From Gemmatimonadaceae bacterium (GTDB lineage: Bacteria; Gemmatimonadota; Gemmatimonadetes; Gemmatimonadales; Gemmatimonadaceae), in contig DATLTC010000009.1 in NCBI GenBank assembly GCA_035533755.1, positions 1 to 64,000 on the forward strand: 64,000 nucleotides of DNA, read 5' to 3'. Positions 34,113 to 42,816 of the stretch are shown here, one piece after another. The notes beneath the pieces are model-generated. The model saw nothing but the letters and a program-made list of their open reading frames with translations, made no database searches and had not been told where the DNA came from. The translations under genes were made by a program, and so were the position numbers. Each line of letters begins with the position of its first letter. Within the stretch, counting starts at the first letter, position 1.

Positions 34113-35908
34113 ACCGCGGCTCCCTGCAGGTGTTGCGTCACGCCGTTCACCACTGTCCGCGCGGTGAGCGGCAGCCCGCCGTAATCGAGAATGGGAATCA
34201 TGTGGTCGCGCGGCACGCCGGTCTCGAGGGTGAGCAGCGAGCGGAGCTGCGCATCGCGGTTCTGCTCCACCACGAACACGAGTTCGTGCGCATTGAGGAA
34301 CTCCGCGACCGGTGCATCGAACGGGAACCCGCGGATGCGCATGTAGTCGGTCGCGATGCCCTGGGCCCGGAGGCGGTCCACGGCTTCGAGCACGGCGGCG
34401 TGGCAGCCGCCGATCGAGACGATGCCGATCTCGGCGTTGGCCTGGCGCCGGAATTCCGGCGCCGGCACGGCGCTGGCGGCCCCGTTGATCTTGCGCGCCA
34501 GCCGGTCCACCACCTCCAGGTACTCGGCGGAATCCTCGGTGTACACGCCGTGCTTGTCGTGTCCCGATCCGCGGGTGAAGTACGCGCCCTTCGGGTGCAC
34601 GCCGGGCAGCGTCCGGGCGGTGATCCCGTCGCCGTCCACGTCGACATAGCGGGAGAACTTGGTGATCCGTTCCAGGTCGTCGGCCGACAGCACCTTGCCG
34701 CGGTCGGGCACATAGGCATCGTCCCACGTGAGGCGCGGCACCATCCAGTCGTTCATCCCGATGTCGAGGTCGGAGACCACGAACACCGGCGTCTGATAGC
34801 GCTCGGCGAGGTCGAAGGCATCGCGCGCCATGTAGAAGCACTCCGCCGGATCGGACGGGTAGAGCGCGATGTGCTTGGTGTCGCCGTGCGAAGCGTAGGC
34901 GATGGCCATCAGATCGCCCTGCTGCGTGCGCGTGGGCATGCCGGTGGACGGCCCCGTGCGCTGGATGTCGAAGAAGACCGACGGGACCTCGGCGTAGTAC
35001 GCCAGCCCGATGAACTCCTCCATCAGCGAGATGCCCGGGCCGGAGGTGGAGGTGAAGGCGCGGGCGCCCGCCCAGCCGGCGCCGATCACCATGCCGGCGG
35101 CGGCCAACTCGTCCTCGGCCTGGATCATGGCGTATCGACGTTCGCCGGTGGCCGCGTCCACGCGGTACTGCTCGCAGAACCCCTTGAAGCCTTCCATGAG
35201 CGACGTGGACGGGGTGATCGGATACCAGGCCCCGACCGTGGCGCCGGCGTAGACGCAGCCGAGCGCGGCGGCCGTATTGCCGTCGATGACGATCGCGCCG
35301 GCGGTTTCGTGCATCCGCTCGAGCCGGAACGGAAGCGGGTGCGCAAAATGCGCGGTGGCGTAGTCGTGGCCGAGCGCGATGGCCCGGAAGTTCGCGTCGA
35401 GCAGCGAGCGCTTCTTGGAGAACTTCTCGCGCAGCATCTCGCCGATCACGTCCATGTCGATGTCGAGCAGCGCGGCGAGCGTGCCGGCGTATGCGATGTT
35501 CCGCAGTAGCGTGCGGTTGCGGTCGCCTTCGAAGTTCTGCACGCACAGCTCGCCGAACGGCACGCCGAGGATGGTGATGTCGTCGCGCCGCAACTCGGGG
35601 TCCAGCGGCCAGGTGGCGTCGTACACCAGGTATCCGCCCGGCCGCACCGACGCCACGTCCCGGGCGTAGGTGGACGTGTTGAGCGCCACCATCAGGTCGA
35701 TCTGCTCGGGGCGCGCGGTGTAGCCGTCCTTGCTCACCCGGATTTCGTACCAGGTGGGAAGTCCCTGGATGTTGGACGGGAAGATGTTCTTGCCGGTGAC
35801 CGGGATCCCCATCCGGAAGATGGCCTGCATGAGGAGGCTGTTGGCGCTCGCCGAGCCCGTGCCGTTGACGGTGGCCATCTTGAAGGCGAAATCGTTGACG
35901 CCGCTCAT
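34109..35908 (-). CDS. korA: 2-oxoacid:ferredoxin oxidoreductase alpha subunit (gamma-alpha fusion, KorA-like)
   Basis: A 599-residue fusion. Residues about 10-195 are the gamma domain, starting NGTGSASANSLLMQA. From about 205 on is the alpha (pyrimidine-binding) part with YPITPS (229-234), QAEDELAAAGMVIGA and TSTSGPGISLMEE, followed by the C-terminal domains with VSIGGCHAAV. This order matches 2-oxoglutarate/2-oxoacid:ferredoxin oxidoreductases such as mycobacterial KorA. ATG 35908 overlaps the stop of the FAD/Fe-S gene upstream, so all three genes are coupled. Confidence 0.92.
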   Translation of the reverse strand: MSGVNDFAFKMATVNGTGSASANSLLMQAIFRMGIPVTGKNIFPSNIQGLPTWYEIRVSKDGYTARPEQIDLMVALNTSTYARDVASVRPGGYLVYDATWPLDPELRRDDITILGVPFGELCVQNFEGDRNRTLLRNIAYAGTLAALLDIDMDVIGEMLREKFSKKRSLLDANFRAIALGHDYATAHFAHPLPFRLERMHETAGAIVIDGNTAAALGCVYAGATVGAWYPITPSTSLMEGFKGFCEQYRVDAATGERRYAMIQAEDELAAAGMVIGAGWAGARAFTSTSGPGISLMEEFIGLAYYAEVPSVFFDIQRTGPSTGMPTRTQQGDLMAIAYASHGDTKHIALYPSDPAECFYMARDAFDLAERYQTPVFVVSDLDIGMNDWMVPRLTWDDAYVPDRGKVLSADDLERITKFSRYVDVDGDGITARTLPGVHPKGAYFTRGSGHDKHGVYTEDSAEYLEVVDRLARKINGAASAVPAPEFRRQANAEIGIVSIGGCHAAVLEAVDRLRAQGIATDYMRIRGFPFDAPVAEFLNAHELVFVVEQNRDAQLRSLLTLETGVPRDHMIPILDYGGLPLTARTVVNGVTQHLQGAAV

Positions 35909-37683
35909 GACGCGCTCCGGCCGGCGTACGCCGTGATGAGGTCGAACCGCTGCATGTCCCAGGCCGCCGTGGGGCAGCGTTCGGCGCACAGGCCGCAGTG
36001 CAGGCACACGTCCTCGTCCTTCACCATGAGACGGCTGGTCTGTGGCAGCGGGGCAGAGACGTACAGGTCCTGCTGCAGGTTGACGGCCGGCGCCGAGAGG
36101 CGGGTGCGCAGATCCGCCTCGGTGCCGCCGTCGGGGGTGATCGTGAGACAGTTCACGGGGCACACGTCAACGCAGGCGTCGCACTCGATGCACAGCGCGG
36201 CGGAGAACTGCGTCTCGATGTCGCAGTTGAGACAGCGTTGCACCTCGCGCGCCGTCTGCTCCGGCGTGAACCCGAGCTCGACCTCCACCGACACGTCGGC
36301 AAAGCGCTTCACGAGCTCCTCGTGCTGCATGGCGGCGCGCGGCGACGGATTGTAATCGTTGTGGTAGCTCCAGGCGTGCATCCCCATCTTGGAGCTGACG
36401 AGGTTCATGCCGTCGGCCGGCCGCTCGGCAACCGGCACGCTCTGGCAGTGGTTGTGGATCGAGATCGCCGCCTGGTGGCCATGCTCCACGGCCCAGATGA
36501 TGTTCTCGGGGCCCCACGCCGCGTCGCCGCCAAAGAACACGCCGGCGCGCGTGGACTGGAAGGTCTTCCGGTCCACGATCGGCATGTCCCACTTGGCATC
36601 GAAGTCGATGCCGAGGTCGCGTTCGATCCAGGGAAACGCATTGTCCTGGCCGATGGCGAGAATCACGGCGTCGCAGGGGATGATCACGGTGTCGAGCAGC
36701 GTGCTCGTCTGACGGCCGTTCTCTTCGGTCCACTGCAGGCGCTCGAACTCCATCCCCACGAGCCGGCCCTGCTCGACCACGAAGCGCTTGGGGGCATGGT
36801 TCTCGATGATCTCGATGCCTTCCTCTTCGGCATCCTCGAGTTCCCAGGGCGACGCTTTGAAATAACGGCGGGAGCGGCGGGCCACGACCTTGATGTCCGT
36901 GCCGCCCAGTCGCCGGGACGTGCGGCAACAGTCCATCGCCGTGTTGCCGACGCCGATGATGAGCACGCGGGGTTCGATCTTCTCGATGTGACCGAAGTGC
37001 ACGGACCCCAGCCACTCGATGCCGATGTGCACGCTGCCGGTGTCCCAGCGTCCCGGGATGTCCAGTTCCTTGCCTCTGGGCGCGCCGCTGCCTACGAACA
37101 CGGCGTCGTAGCGTTCGTCGAGGAGCGCCTTCATGCTCTCGACCGGCGTGCCGTACCGGATGTCCACGCCCATGTCCAGGATGTTGCCCACCTCGTCGTC
37201 GAGCACGTGGGCGGGCAGCCGGAACGCCGGAATGTTGAAACGCATCAACCCGCCGGCCTGCGTGAGCTTCTCGTAGATCACGCACTCGTAGCCCAGCGGC
37301 ATGAGATCGTTGGCCACGGTGAGCGACGCCGGACCGGCACCCACGAGCGCCACGCGCTTGCCGTTCTTCTGTTCGGGGATTGCCGGCAGACGGTCGTGGA
37401 TGTCGTCGCGGAGATCAGCGGCCACGCGTTTGAGGCGGCAGATGGCCACCGGCTTGCCGTCCACGCGGCCGCGGCGGCACGCGGGTTCGCAGGGCCGGTC
37501 GCAGGTGCGACCGAGGATGCCGGGAAACACGTTCGACTCGCGGTTGAGCATGTACGAGTCCGTGTACCGGCCCTGCGCGATCAATCGGATGTATTCGGGT
37601 ACGTTCGTGTGGGCGGGGCAGCCCCACTGACAGTCGACGACTTTATGGTAGTAACGCGGGTTGGCGACGTCCGTCGGGTGCAT
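35905..37683 (-). CDS. GltD-like FAD/NAD(P)-binding oxidoreductase with ferredoxin domain
   Basis: A 592-residue protein. The N-terminus has Cys18, Cys22 and Cys61, Cys65, Cys69, like the Fe-S region of glutamate-synthase small subunits. A first Rossmann fold has GAGPAS (115-120) for FAD and a second has GVGNTAMD for NAD(P)H. FGGDAAWGPENIIWAVEHG closes the FAD site. The last 110 residues hold CIECDACVDVCP and CLHCGLCAERCP, two [4Fe-4S] clusters. It likely passes electrons between NAD(P)H and the KorAB pair. ATG 37683 has GAGGAA upstream; a GTG at 37728 would add 15 residues. Confidence 0.85.
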   Translation of the reverse strand: MHPTDVANPRYYHKVVDCQWGCPAHTNVPEYIRLIAQGRYTDSYMLNRESNVFPGILGRTCDRPCEPACRRGRVDGKPVAICRLKRVAADLRDDIHDRLPAIPEQKNGKRVALVGAGPASLTVANDLMPLGYECVIYEKLTQAGGLMRFNIPAFRLPAHVLDDEVGNILDMGVDIRYGTPVESMKALLDERYDAVFVGSGAPRGKELDIPGRWDTGSVHIGIEWLGSVHFGHIEKIEPRVLIIGVGNTAMDCCRTSRRLGGTDIKVVARRSRRYFKASPWELEDAEEEGIEIIENHAPKRFVVEQGRLVGMEFERLQWTEENGRQTSTLLDTVIIPCDAVILAIGQDNAFPWIERDLGIDFDAKWDMPIVDRKTFQSTRAGVFFGGDAAWGPENIIWAVEHGHQAAISIHNHCQSVPVAERPADGMNLVSSKMGMHAWSYHNDYNPSPRAAMQHEELVKRFADVSVEVELGFTPEQTAREVQRCLNCDIETQFSAALCIECDACVDVCPVNCLTITPDGGTEADLRTRLSAPAVNLQQDLYVSAPLPQTSRLMVKDEDVCLHCGLCAERCPTAAWDMQRFDLITAYAGRSAS

Positions 37684-37766
37684 GCAGCTCTTTTCCTCGC
37701 ACACAGGTTGGCTGGAGTTTCGCGGCACAGGAAGGTGATTGCAAGCCGGTGCGTGCGGAAGTCACA

Positions 37767-37795
37767 TTGCCTTTTCCTTCGCGCGGCCGTAGCTT
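37767..37795 (+). promoter_or_regulatory. Promoter of rny operon
   Basis: TTGCCT (37767-37772), a 17-base spacer and TAGCTT (37790-37795) predict a start near 37802. The 284-base gap between the divergent GltD-like gene and rny otherwise holds only the leader described next. Confidence 0.6.
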
Positions 37796-37801
37796 ACCGT
37801 T

Positions 37802-37967
37802 CAGTAGTCATCCGACCCGTAGGTCCAAGTGCGCTTAGGAGTTAGCTCGCCCCGCGTCATGCCCTTCGTCGGCGTGTCGCCGGAACTGCAGCGGCGAGCG
37901 CACCCTGCGAGTCCTGGTCGTCCCTGGTTCCGCGGGCCCCCTGTCCGCGGTGGAGCATAGATTCCAG
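37802..37967 (+). promoter_or_regulatory. Long structured leader before rny
   Basis: About 165 bases without a credible gene. Visible stems include a 7- to 8-pair arm (37829-37836 with 37896-37903), a GACC-CGTA-GGTC tetraloop hairpin (37814-37825) and CCGCGG arms separated by 9 bases near 37930-37950. It may be an autoregulatory 5-prime leader of rny or a separate small RNA. A 6S RNA was considered but the hallmark long rod with central bubble could not be built by eye. Confidence 0.4.
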
Positions 37968-39551
37968 ATGAACGTTCCCGCGATCCTCGCCGCGCTTGGC
38001 GCATTGTTGCTTGCGTCGCCGGCGTTTTTCATTGTAGGTCGGCGGCAGGGGCGTGCGGCGGAGCTGCGGCGCCAGGCGGAGGCCAAGGCCACCGCCCAGG
38101 AGTTGGCCAAGCGCGTGGTGGACGACGCCGAGCGCGAAGCCGAAAATCTCCGCAAGAGCGCGATCGTCTCCGGCAAGGAAGAGATGATCAAGCTGCGCGA
38201 GACCTTCGAACTGGAAGCGCGCGGGCGCCGCGAGGAAGTGGAGCGCGAGGAACGGCGCATCGAGGAGCGGGAGGCCGTGCTCGATCGCAAGTTCGACGCC
38301 CTCGATCAGCGCGACAAGGATCTGAGTCGGCGGCTGAGTGAATTCGGCCGCCGCGAGAAGGGCGTGATCCAGCGCGAGCAGGACCTCGAGAAGCTGATCG
38401 GCGAGGAACGCCGCCGGCTCGAGCAGTTGGCCGGCATGTCGGCGCAGGACGCCAAGGGCGAACTCATCCGCCGCATGGAAGAGGAGGCCCACGCCGACGC
38501 CGCCAACCGCATCCGCGAGATTCGCGAGACGGCGCGGCGCAACGCCGAGCGCGAAGCCAAGAAGATCGTGGCCCTCGCCATCCAGCGCATCGCCGCCGAT
38601 CACACGGCCGAGAGCACGGTGTCGGCGGTGGCGTTGCCCAACGACGAGATGAAGGGCCGCATCATCGGGCGCGAAGGGCGCAACATCCGCGCCTTCGAGC
38701 TGGCCACGGGCGTGGACGTGATCATCGACGACACGCCCGACACGGTGGTCGTCTCGTGCTTCGACCCGATCCGCCGCGAGATCGCGCGGCTCGCGCTCGA
38801 GAAGCTCGTCGCCGACGGGCGCATCCACCCCGGGCGCATCGAGGAAGTGGTCAACAAGTCGCGCAAGGAAGTGGACACGCAGATCATCGAGTTCGGCGAG
38901 GAGGGCGCGTACGAGGCGGGGGTCCACGGACTGCACCCGGAGCTGATCAAACTCGTGGGCCGCATGCACTGGCGCACCAGCTATGGGCAGAACATCCTGC
39001 AGCATTCCAAGGAAGTGGCGTGGCTGGCCGGCATCATGGCCGCCGAGTTGGGGCTGGACGTGGCAATGGCCAAGCGCGGCGCGCTGCTCCACGACATCGG
39101 CAAGGTGCTCACGCACGAGCACGAGGGCACGCACGTGCAGCTGGGCGTGGAGGTGGCCACGAAGTACGGTGAGAATCCGCTGGTCGTGAACTGCATTGCC
39201 GCCCACCACGACGACGTGCCGCACGAGACCGAGATCTCGGTGCTCGTGCAGGCCGCCGACGCGATCTCGGGATCGCGGCCGGGGGCCCGGCGCGAGGCGT
39301 TCGAGACCTACGTGAAGCGGCTGGAGGGGCTGGAGCGGATCGCGTCCAGCTACAAGGGCGTGGAGCGCGTGTTCGCCATCCAGGCCGGGCGGGAGGTGCG
39401 CGTCATCGTGGCCCCCGACCAGGTGGACGATCCGCGCATGGCCACGTTGTCGGAGGAGATCGCGCGCCGGATCGAGGCCGAGTTGCAGTACCCCGGGCAG
39501 ATCAAGGTCGTGCTCATTCGCGAGACGAGGGCGGTGGACTTTGCCAGATAA
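37968..39551 (+). CDS. rny: Ribonuclease Y
   Basis: RNase Y is a membrane-bound endoribonuclease that starts mRNA decay. The 527-residue product has an N-terminal hydrophobic anchor (about 4-25), a long coiled coil (about 25-190), and a KH domain with [15 protein letters not shown]. The HD domain carries HxxxV and GALLHDIGK (HD pair), and the end matches the family. ATG 37968 is used; a GTG at 37950 adds six residues. It heads a long run rny-folD-xseA-xseB-ispA-dxs-nadK-recN. Confidence 0.95.
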   Translation: MNVPAILAALGALLLASPAFFIVGRRQGRAAELRRQAEAKATAQELAKRVVDDAEREAENLRKSAIVSGKEEMIKLRETFELEARGRREEVEREERRIEEREAVLDRKFDALDQRDKDLSRRLSEFGRREKGVIQREQDLEKLIGEERRRLEQLAGMSAQDAKGELIRRMEEEAHADAANRIREIRETARRNAEREAKKIVALAIQRIAADHTAESTVSAVALPNDEMKGRIIGREGRNIRAFELATGVDVIIDDTPDTVVVSCFDPIRREIARLALEKLVADGRIHPGRIEEVVNKSRKEVDTQIIEFGEEGAYEAGVHGLHPELIKLVGRMHWRTSYGQNILQHSKEVAWLAGIMAAELGLDVAMAKRGALLHDIGKVLTHEHEGTHVQLGVEVATKYGENPLVVNCIAAHHDDVPHETEISVLVQAADAISGSRPGARREAFETYVKRLEGLERIASSYKGVERVFAIQAGREVRVIVAPDQVDDPRMATLSEEIARRIEAELQYPGQIKVVLIRETRAVDFAR

Positions 39552-40443
39552 CACGCTGGCGCGGGGCGTGCTGATCGACGGCGTCGCCCTCGCCAAGAAG
39601 ATCCGGGAACGCGTGGCCGAGGAAGCGGCCGCGCTGACGGCCCGCGGCCTCACGCCGGGCCTGACGGTGGTGCTCGTGGGCGACGATCCGGCGAGCGCCG
39701 TGTACGTGCGTTCCAAGGGACGCGCGTCGGAGGAGGCGGGCATCGCGTCCGACACCATCCGGCTGCCGGCCACGACCTCGGAACGCGATCTGCTCGCGCT
39801 CGTGGACCGGCTGAACGCCGATCGCACCGTGCACGGCATCCTCGTGCAGATGCCGCTGCCCAAGCACATCGACCCCGACGTCGTGATCCGCCGCATTGAC
39901 CCCGAGAAGGACGTGGACGGGTTCCACCCGTACAACGTGGGACTGCTGCTCACCGGCTCCAAGGAGGGCTACGCTCCCTGCACGCCGGCCGGCGTGATGG
40001 CCATGCTGCGCGCCTACGGCGTGGAGACGCGGGGCGCCAACGTGGTGGTCGTGGGCCGCAGCAACATCGTGGGCAAGCCGATGGCGGCGCTCCTCGTCCA
40101 GGCGGGCGCCGACGCCGACGCGACGGTCACGGTGTGCCATTCACGCACGCGCGATCTGGCCGAGCACACCCGCCGGGCCGACATCATCATCGCCGCCGTC
40201 GGACGCGCCCACCTCATCACCGCCGACATGGTGAAGCCGGGCGCCGTGGTGATCGACGTCGGCATGAATCGCCTGGCCGATGAGACGGCGCCCAAGGGCT
40301 ACCGCCTGGTGGGGGACGTGGATTTCGAGGGCGTGAAGCAGGTGGCGGCGTTGATCACTCCGGTGCCGGGCGGTGTGGGGCCGATGACGATCGCGATGTT
40401 GCTCCAGAACACGGTGCGAGCCGCGTTCCGCGCGCTCGGCTGA
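39541..40443 (+). CDS. folD: Methylenetetrahydrofolate dehydrogenase/cyclohydrolase FolD
   Basis: FolD oxidises methylene-THF and hydrolyses the product to formyl-THF. The 300-residue protein has [57 protein letters not shown] and [15 protein letters not shown], all FolD signatures, with the active Lys in YVRSK. The TTG start at 39541 overlaps the rny stop by 11 bases; a GTG at about residue 10 is a fallback but would trim conserved sequence only slightly. Confidence 0.95.
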   Translation: MPDNTLARGVLIDGVALAKKIRERVAEEAAALTARGLTPGLTVVLVGDDPASAVYVRSKGRASEEAGIASDTIRLPATTSERDLLALVDRLNADRTVHGILVQMPLPKHIDPDVVIRRIDPEKDVDGFHPYNVGLLLTGSKEGYAPCTPAGVMAMLRAYGVETRGANVVVVGRSNIVGKPMAALLVQAGADADATVTVCHSRTRDLAEHTRRADIIIAAVGRAHLITADMVKPGAVVIDVGMNRLADETAPKGYRLVGDVDFEGVKQVAALITPVPGGVGPMTIAMLLQNTVRAAFRALG

Positions 40444-41684
40444 TGCCCCGCGGGCGCGAGCCGCGCGGATCGGGCGCGGGCGGCTTTGACCTGTTCGAGG
40501 CGCCGGCCGACGCCGCGGGGATGATCGCGCCCGATGCGGCGCCGGGTGAGCGCGCCGAGACGGCGATCCCGGTCGCCCTCCTCACCCAGACGGCCAAGGC
40601 CGTGATCGACGGAGCCTTCTCGCCGCTCTGGGTGCGCGGCGAGGTCAGCGATTTCAAGGCGCACCGCAACGGCCACTGGTACTTCTCGCTGCGCGACGCG
40701 TCGGCGCAGATCCGCTGCGTGGTCTGGGCGCGCGACCAGCGCGGCATTCCGGCGGCCCCGGACGACGGGATGCTGGTCTCGGCGCTGGGCCAGCTCACGG
40801 TGTACGCTGCGCGCGGCGAGATGCAGTTCGGGATCCGCCGCCTCGAAGCGGCGGGCGACGGGCTCTGGCGCAAGGCGTTCGAGCAGACGCGCGCCCGGCT
40901 CGAAGCCGACGGACTGCTGGCCCCGGAACGCAAGCGCCCCATCCCGCGCTATCCGCGCCGTATCGCCGTGATCACGAGTCCCACCGGCGCCGCGCTGCAC
41001 GACATCACGGCCGTGATCCGGCGGCGCGCCCCGGGCGTGGAGGTGGTCGTCATCCCCGCCGCCGTGCAGGGCGAGACGGCGCCCGCCGAATTGTGCGCCG
41101 CGCTCGACCGGCTGGCGCGGTGGGGCGACGCCGACCTGCTGATCATCGGACGCGGCGGCGGCGCGCGCGAGGACCTCTGGGCGTTCAACGACGAGGCCGT
41201 GGCCCGCGCCCTGGCCGCCTGTCCGCTGCCCACGATCTCGGCGGTGGGCCACGAGGTGGACGTGACGATCTGCGACCTCGTGGCCGATCTGCGCGCGCCC
41301 ACGCCGAGCGCGGCGGCCGAGGCCGCCGTGCGCGCGGTGAGCGAGTTGGCCACGGAGGTGCGGCTGCTCGGCGCGCGCCTCCGGCGCGCCGTGGGGTCGC
41401 GACTGGATGTGTCGGCGCTCCGGCTGCAGCGCGCGGGGCGCGCGATGCACGGGCGCGCGTCGCGCGCCGTCGAGCGTCGGCGCGCCCGGATGCAGGCCCT
41501 GGCCGGCCGGCTCGATGCGCTGAGCCCACTGGCCACGCTGGAGCGCGGCTATGCCGTGGCCCGCGACCCGTCGGGGCGCGTGCTGTCGTCGGCGGCGCAG
41601 TTCACCCCGGGATCGACGTTCGATCTCACGTTGCGCGACGGCCGGGTCGGCGCCCGCGCGATCGACATCCAGGAGCGCGCATGA
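40443..41684 (+). CDS. xseA: Exodeoxyribonuclease VII large subunit
   Basis: The large subunit of exonuclease VII. The 413-residue protein has the N-terminal OB fold (WVRGEVSDFKAHRNGHWYFSLRD), the catalytic-domain segments AVITSPTGAALHDI, IIGRGGGAREDLWAFNDE, ISAVGHEVDVTICDLVADLRAPTPSAAAE, then a helical region and the end DGRVGARAI. It starts one base inside the folD stop and overlaps xseB by 4 bases. A charged N-terminal tail of about 45 residues is longer than usual. Confidence 0.95.
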   Translation: MPRGREPRGSGAGGFDLFEAPADAAGMIAPDAAPGERAETAIPVALLTQTAKAVIDGAFSPLWVRGEVSDFKAHRNGHWYFSLRDASAQIRCVVWARDQRGIPAAPDDGMLVSALGQLTVYAARGEMQFGIRRLEAAGDGLWRKAFEQTRARLEADGLLAPERKRPIPRYPRRIAVITSPTGAALHDITAVIRRRAPGVEVVVIPAAVQGETAPAELCAALDRLARWGDADLLIIGRGGGAREDLWAFNDEAVARALAACPLPTISAVGHEVDVTICDLVADLRAPTPSAAAEAAVRAVSELATEVRLLGARLRRAVGSRLDVSALRLQRAGRAMHGRASRAVERRRARMQALAGRLDALSPLATLERGYAVARDPSGRVLSSAAQFTPGSTFDLTLRDGRVGARAIDIQERA

Positions 41685-41893
41685 GTTTCGAGACGCGGCT
41701 GCAACGGCTGGAGGACATCGTGGCCGAACTGGAGGGCGATACGCTCGACCTCGCGCGCGCCCTCGCCCTGTTCGAGGAAGGCATCGCCTGTCTGCGCGAC
41801 GCCACGGCCGAGCTCAGCAAGGCCGAAGCCCAGGTCCAGCGGCTGGTCGAGCGCGCCGACGGCACGTTCGAGGTCACCGACCTGCGTGACTGA
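41681..41893 (+). CDS. xseB: Exodeoxyribonuclease VII small subunit
   Basis: A 70-residue helical protein with FETRLQRLEDIVAELEGDT and LFEEGIACLRDATAELSKAE, the XseB pattern. It binds the large subunit encoded just before it. ATG 41681 overlaps the xseA stop (ATGA). The end overlaps the following prenyltransferase gene by 8 bases. Confidence 0.93.
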   Translation: MSFETRLQRLEDIVAELEGDTLDLARALALFEEGIACLRDATAELSKAEAQVQRLVERADGTFEVTDLRD

Positions 41894-42779
41894 CACCCGG
41901 CCGGAATTCGCCGCTGATCGAGCGGCGGTGGATGCGGCGCTCGGGGTGCTCACCGACCGCGAGACCCGTCCGCTGGCCGGCCCGGTGGGCGACGCCATTC
42001 GCTACAGCCTCGAAGGGGGCGGGAAGCGGCTGCGCGGGGTGCTGTTCCTGGCCGGCTACCGGGCGGCGGGCGGACGCGGGGACGCCGCCGGCCTCGCGGC
42101 GGCCATCGAAGTGGTGCATGCGTACTCGCTCGTGCACGACGACCTCCCGTGCATGGACGACGACGACATGCGGCGCGGCCGGCCCACGGTGCATCGCGTC
42201 TTCGGCGTGGCCGCGGCAACGGCAGCGGGCGTGGCCATGGTGCCGCTCGCGGCCCGGGCTGCGGCCCAGGCGGCTCGCGACATGGGGCTCGCTCCGGCCC
42301 TGGGGCAACGCATCGTCCAGGAACTCATGCGCGCGTCCGGGGCGGGGGGGATGATTGGCGGGCAGTTGCTCGATCTCGAAGGGGAGGGGCGCTCCCTGAC
42401 CGTGGCCGATCTGGAGCGCATCCACCGGGCCAAGACGGGCGCGCTGATCGCGGCGTCGGTCAAGCTCGGCGGGCTGGCCGCGGGCGCCGCGCCAGACGCC
42501 ATGGCGGCCCTCGATCGGTTCGGCTCGAGCGTGGGGCTGGCGTTCCAGATCGCCGACGACGTGCTCGACGTGACGGCGACCACCGACGAACTGGGCAAGA
42601 CGGCGGGCAAGGACGTGGCGTTCGGCAAGAGCACCTACCCGGCGCTGCTGGGCGTGGAGGGAGCGGTGGCCAGAGCGGACGCGCTGGTCGGCGAGGGGTG
42701 CGCGGCGCTGGCCCGGGCCGGTCTGCTCACGGCGGAACTGGACGGCCTGGCGCGGTTCATCATCGCCCGCCGATCGTAG
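41886..42779 (+). CDS. ispA: Polyprenyl synthetase (farnesyl/geranylgeranyl diphosphate synthase)
   Basis: A 297-residue trans-prenyltransferase that condenses isopentenyl diphosphate with an allylic diphosphate. It has GGGKRLRG, the first Asp-rich motif DDLPCMDDDD (85-94), HRAKTGALI and the second Asp-rich segment FQIADDVLDV. The chain length of the product (C15 or C20) cannot be fixed from these motifs. GTG 41886 overlaps xseB. The xseB-ispA-dxs order is common and ties it to the MEP isoprenoid pathway. Confidence 0.92.
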   Translation: MTDTRPEFAADRAAVDAALGVLTDRETRPLAGPVGDAIRYSLEGGGKRLRGVLFLAGYRAAGGRGDAAGLAAAIEVVHAYSLVHDDLPCMDDDDMRRGRPTVHRVFGVAAATAAGVAMVPLAARAAAQAARDMGLAPALGQRIVQELMRASGAGGMIGGQLLDLEGEGRSLTVADLERIHRAKTGALIAASVKLGGLAAGAAPDAMAALDRFGSSVGLAFQIADDVLDVTATTDELGKTAGKDVAFGKSTYPALLGVEGAVARADALVGEGCAALARAGLLTAELDGLARFIIARRS

Positions 42780-42787
42780 TACCTTTG

Positions 42788-42793
42788 TACAAT
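42788..42793 (+). promoter_or_regulatory. Possible -10 box before dxs
   Basis: TACAAT, 23 bases before the dxs ATG in the only sizable gap (37 bases) of this operon. No -35 is visible at the right distance, so it is a weak internal promoter at best. Confidence 0.3.
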
Positions 42794-42816
42794 AGCCAGG
42801 CCAGAATCCGAGCCTC

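Noticed and set aside
37802-37967. 6S RNA gene between zapA region and folD
   Set aside because: Promoter and location are suggestive, but the long rod with central bubble could not be formed by eye.
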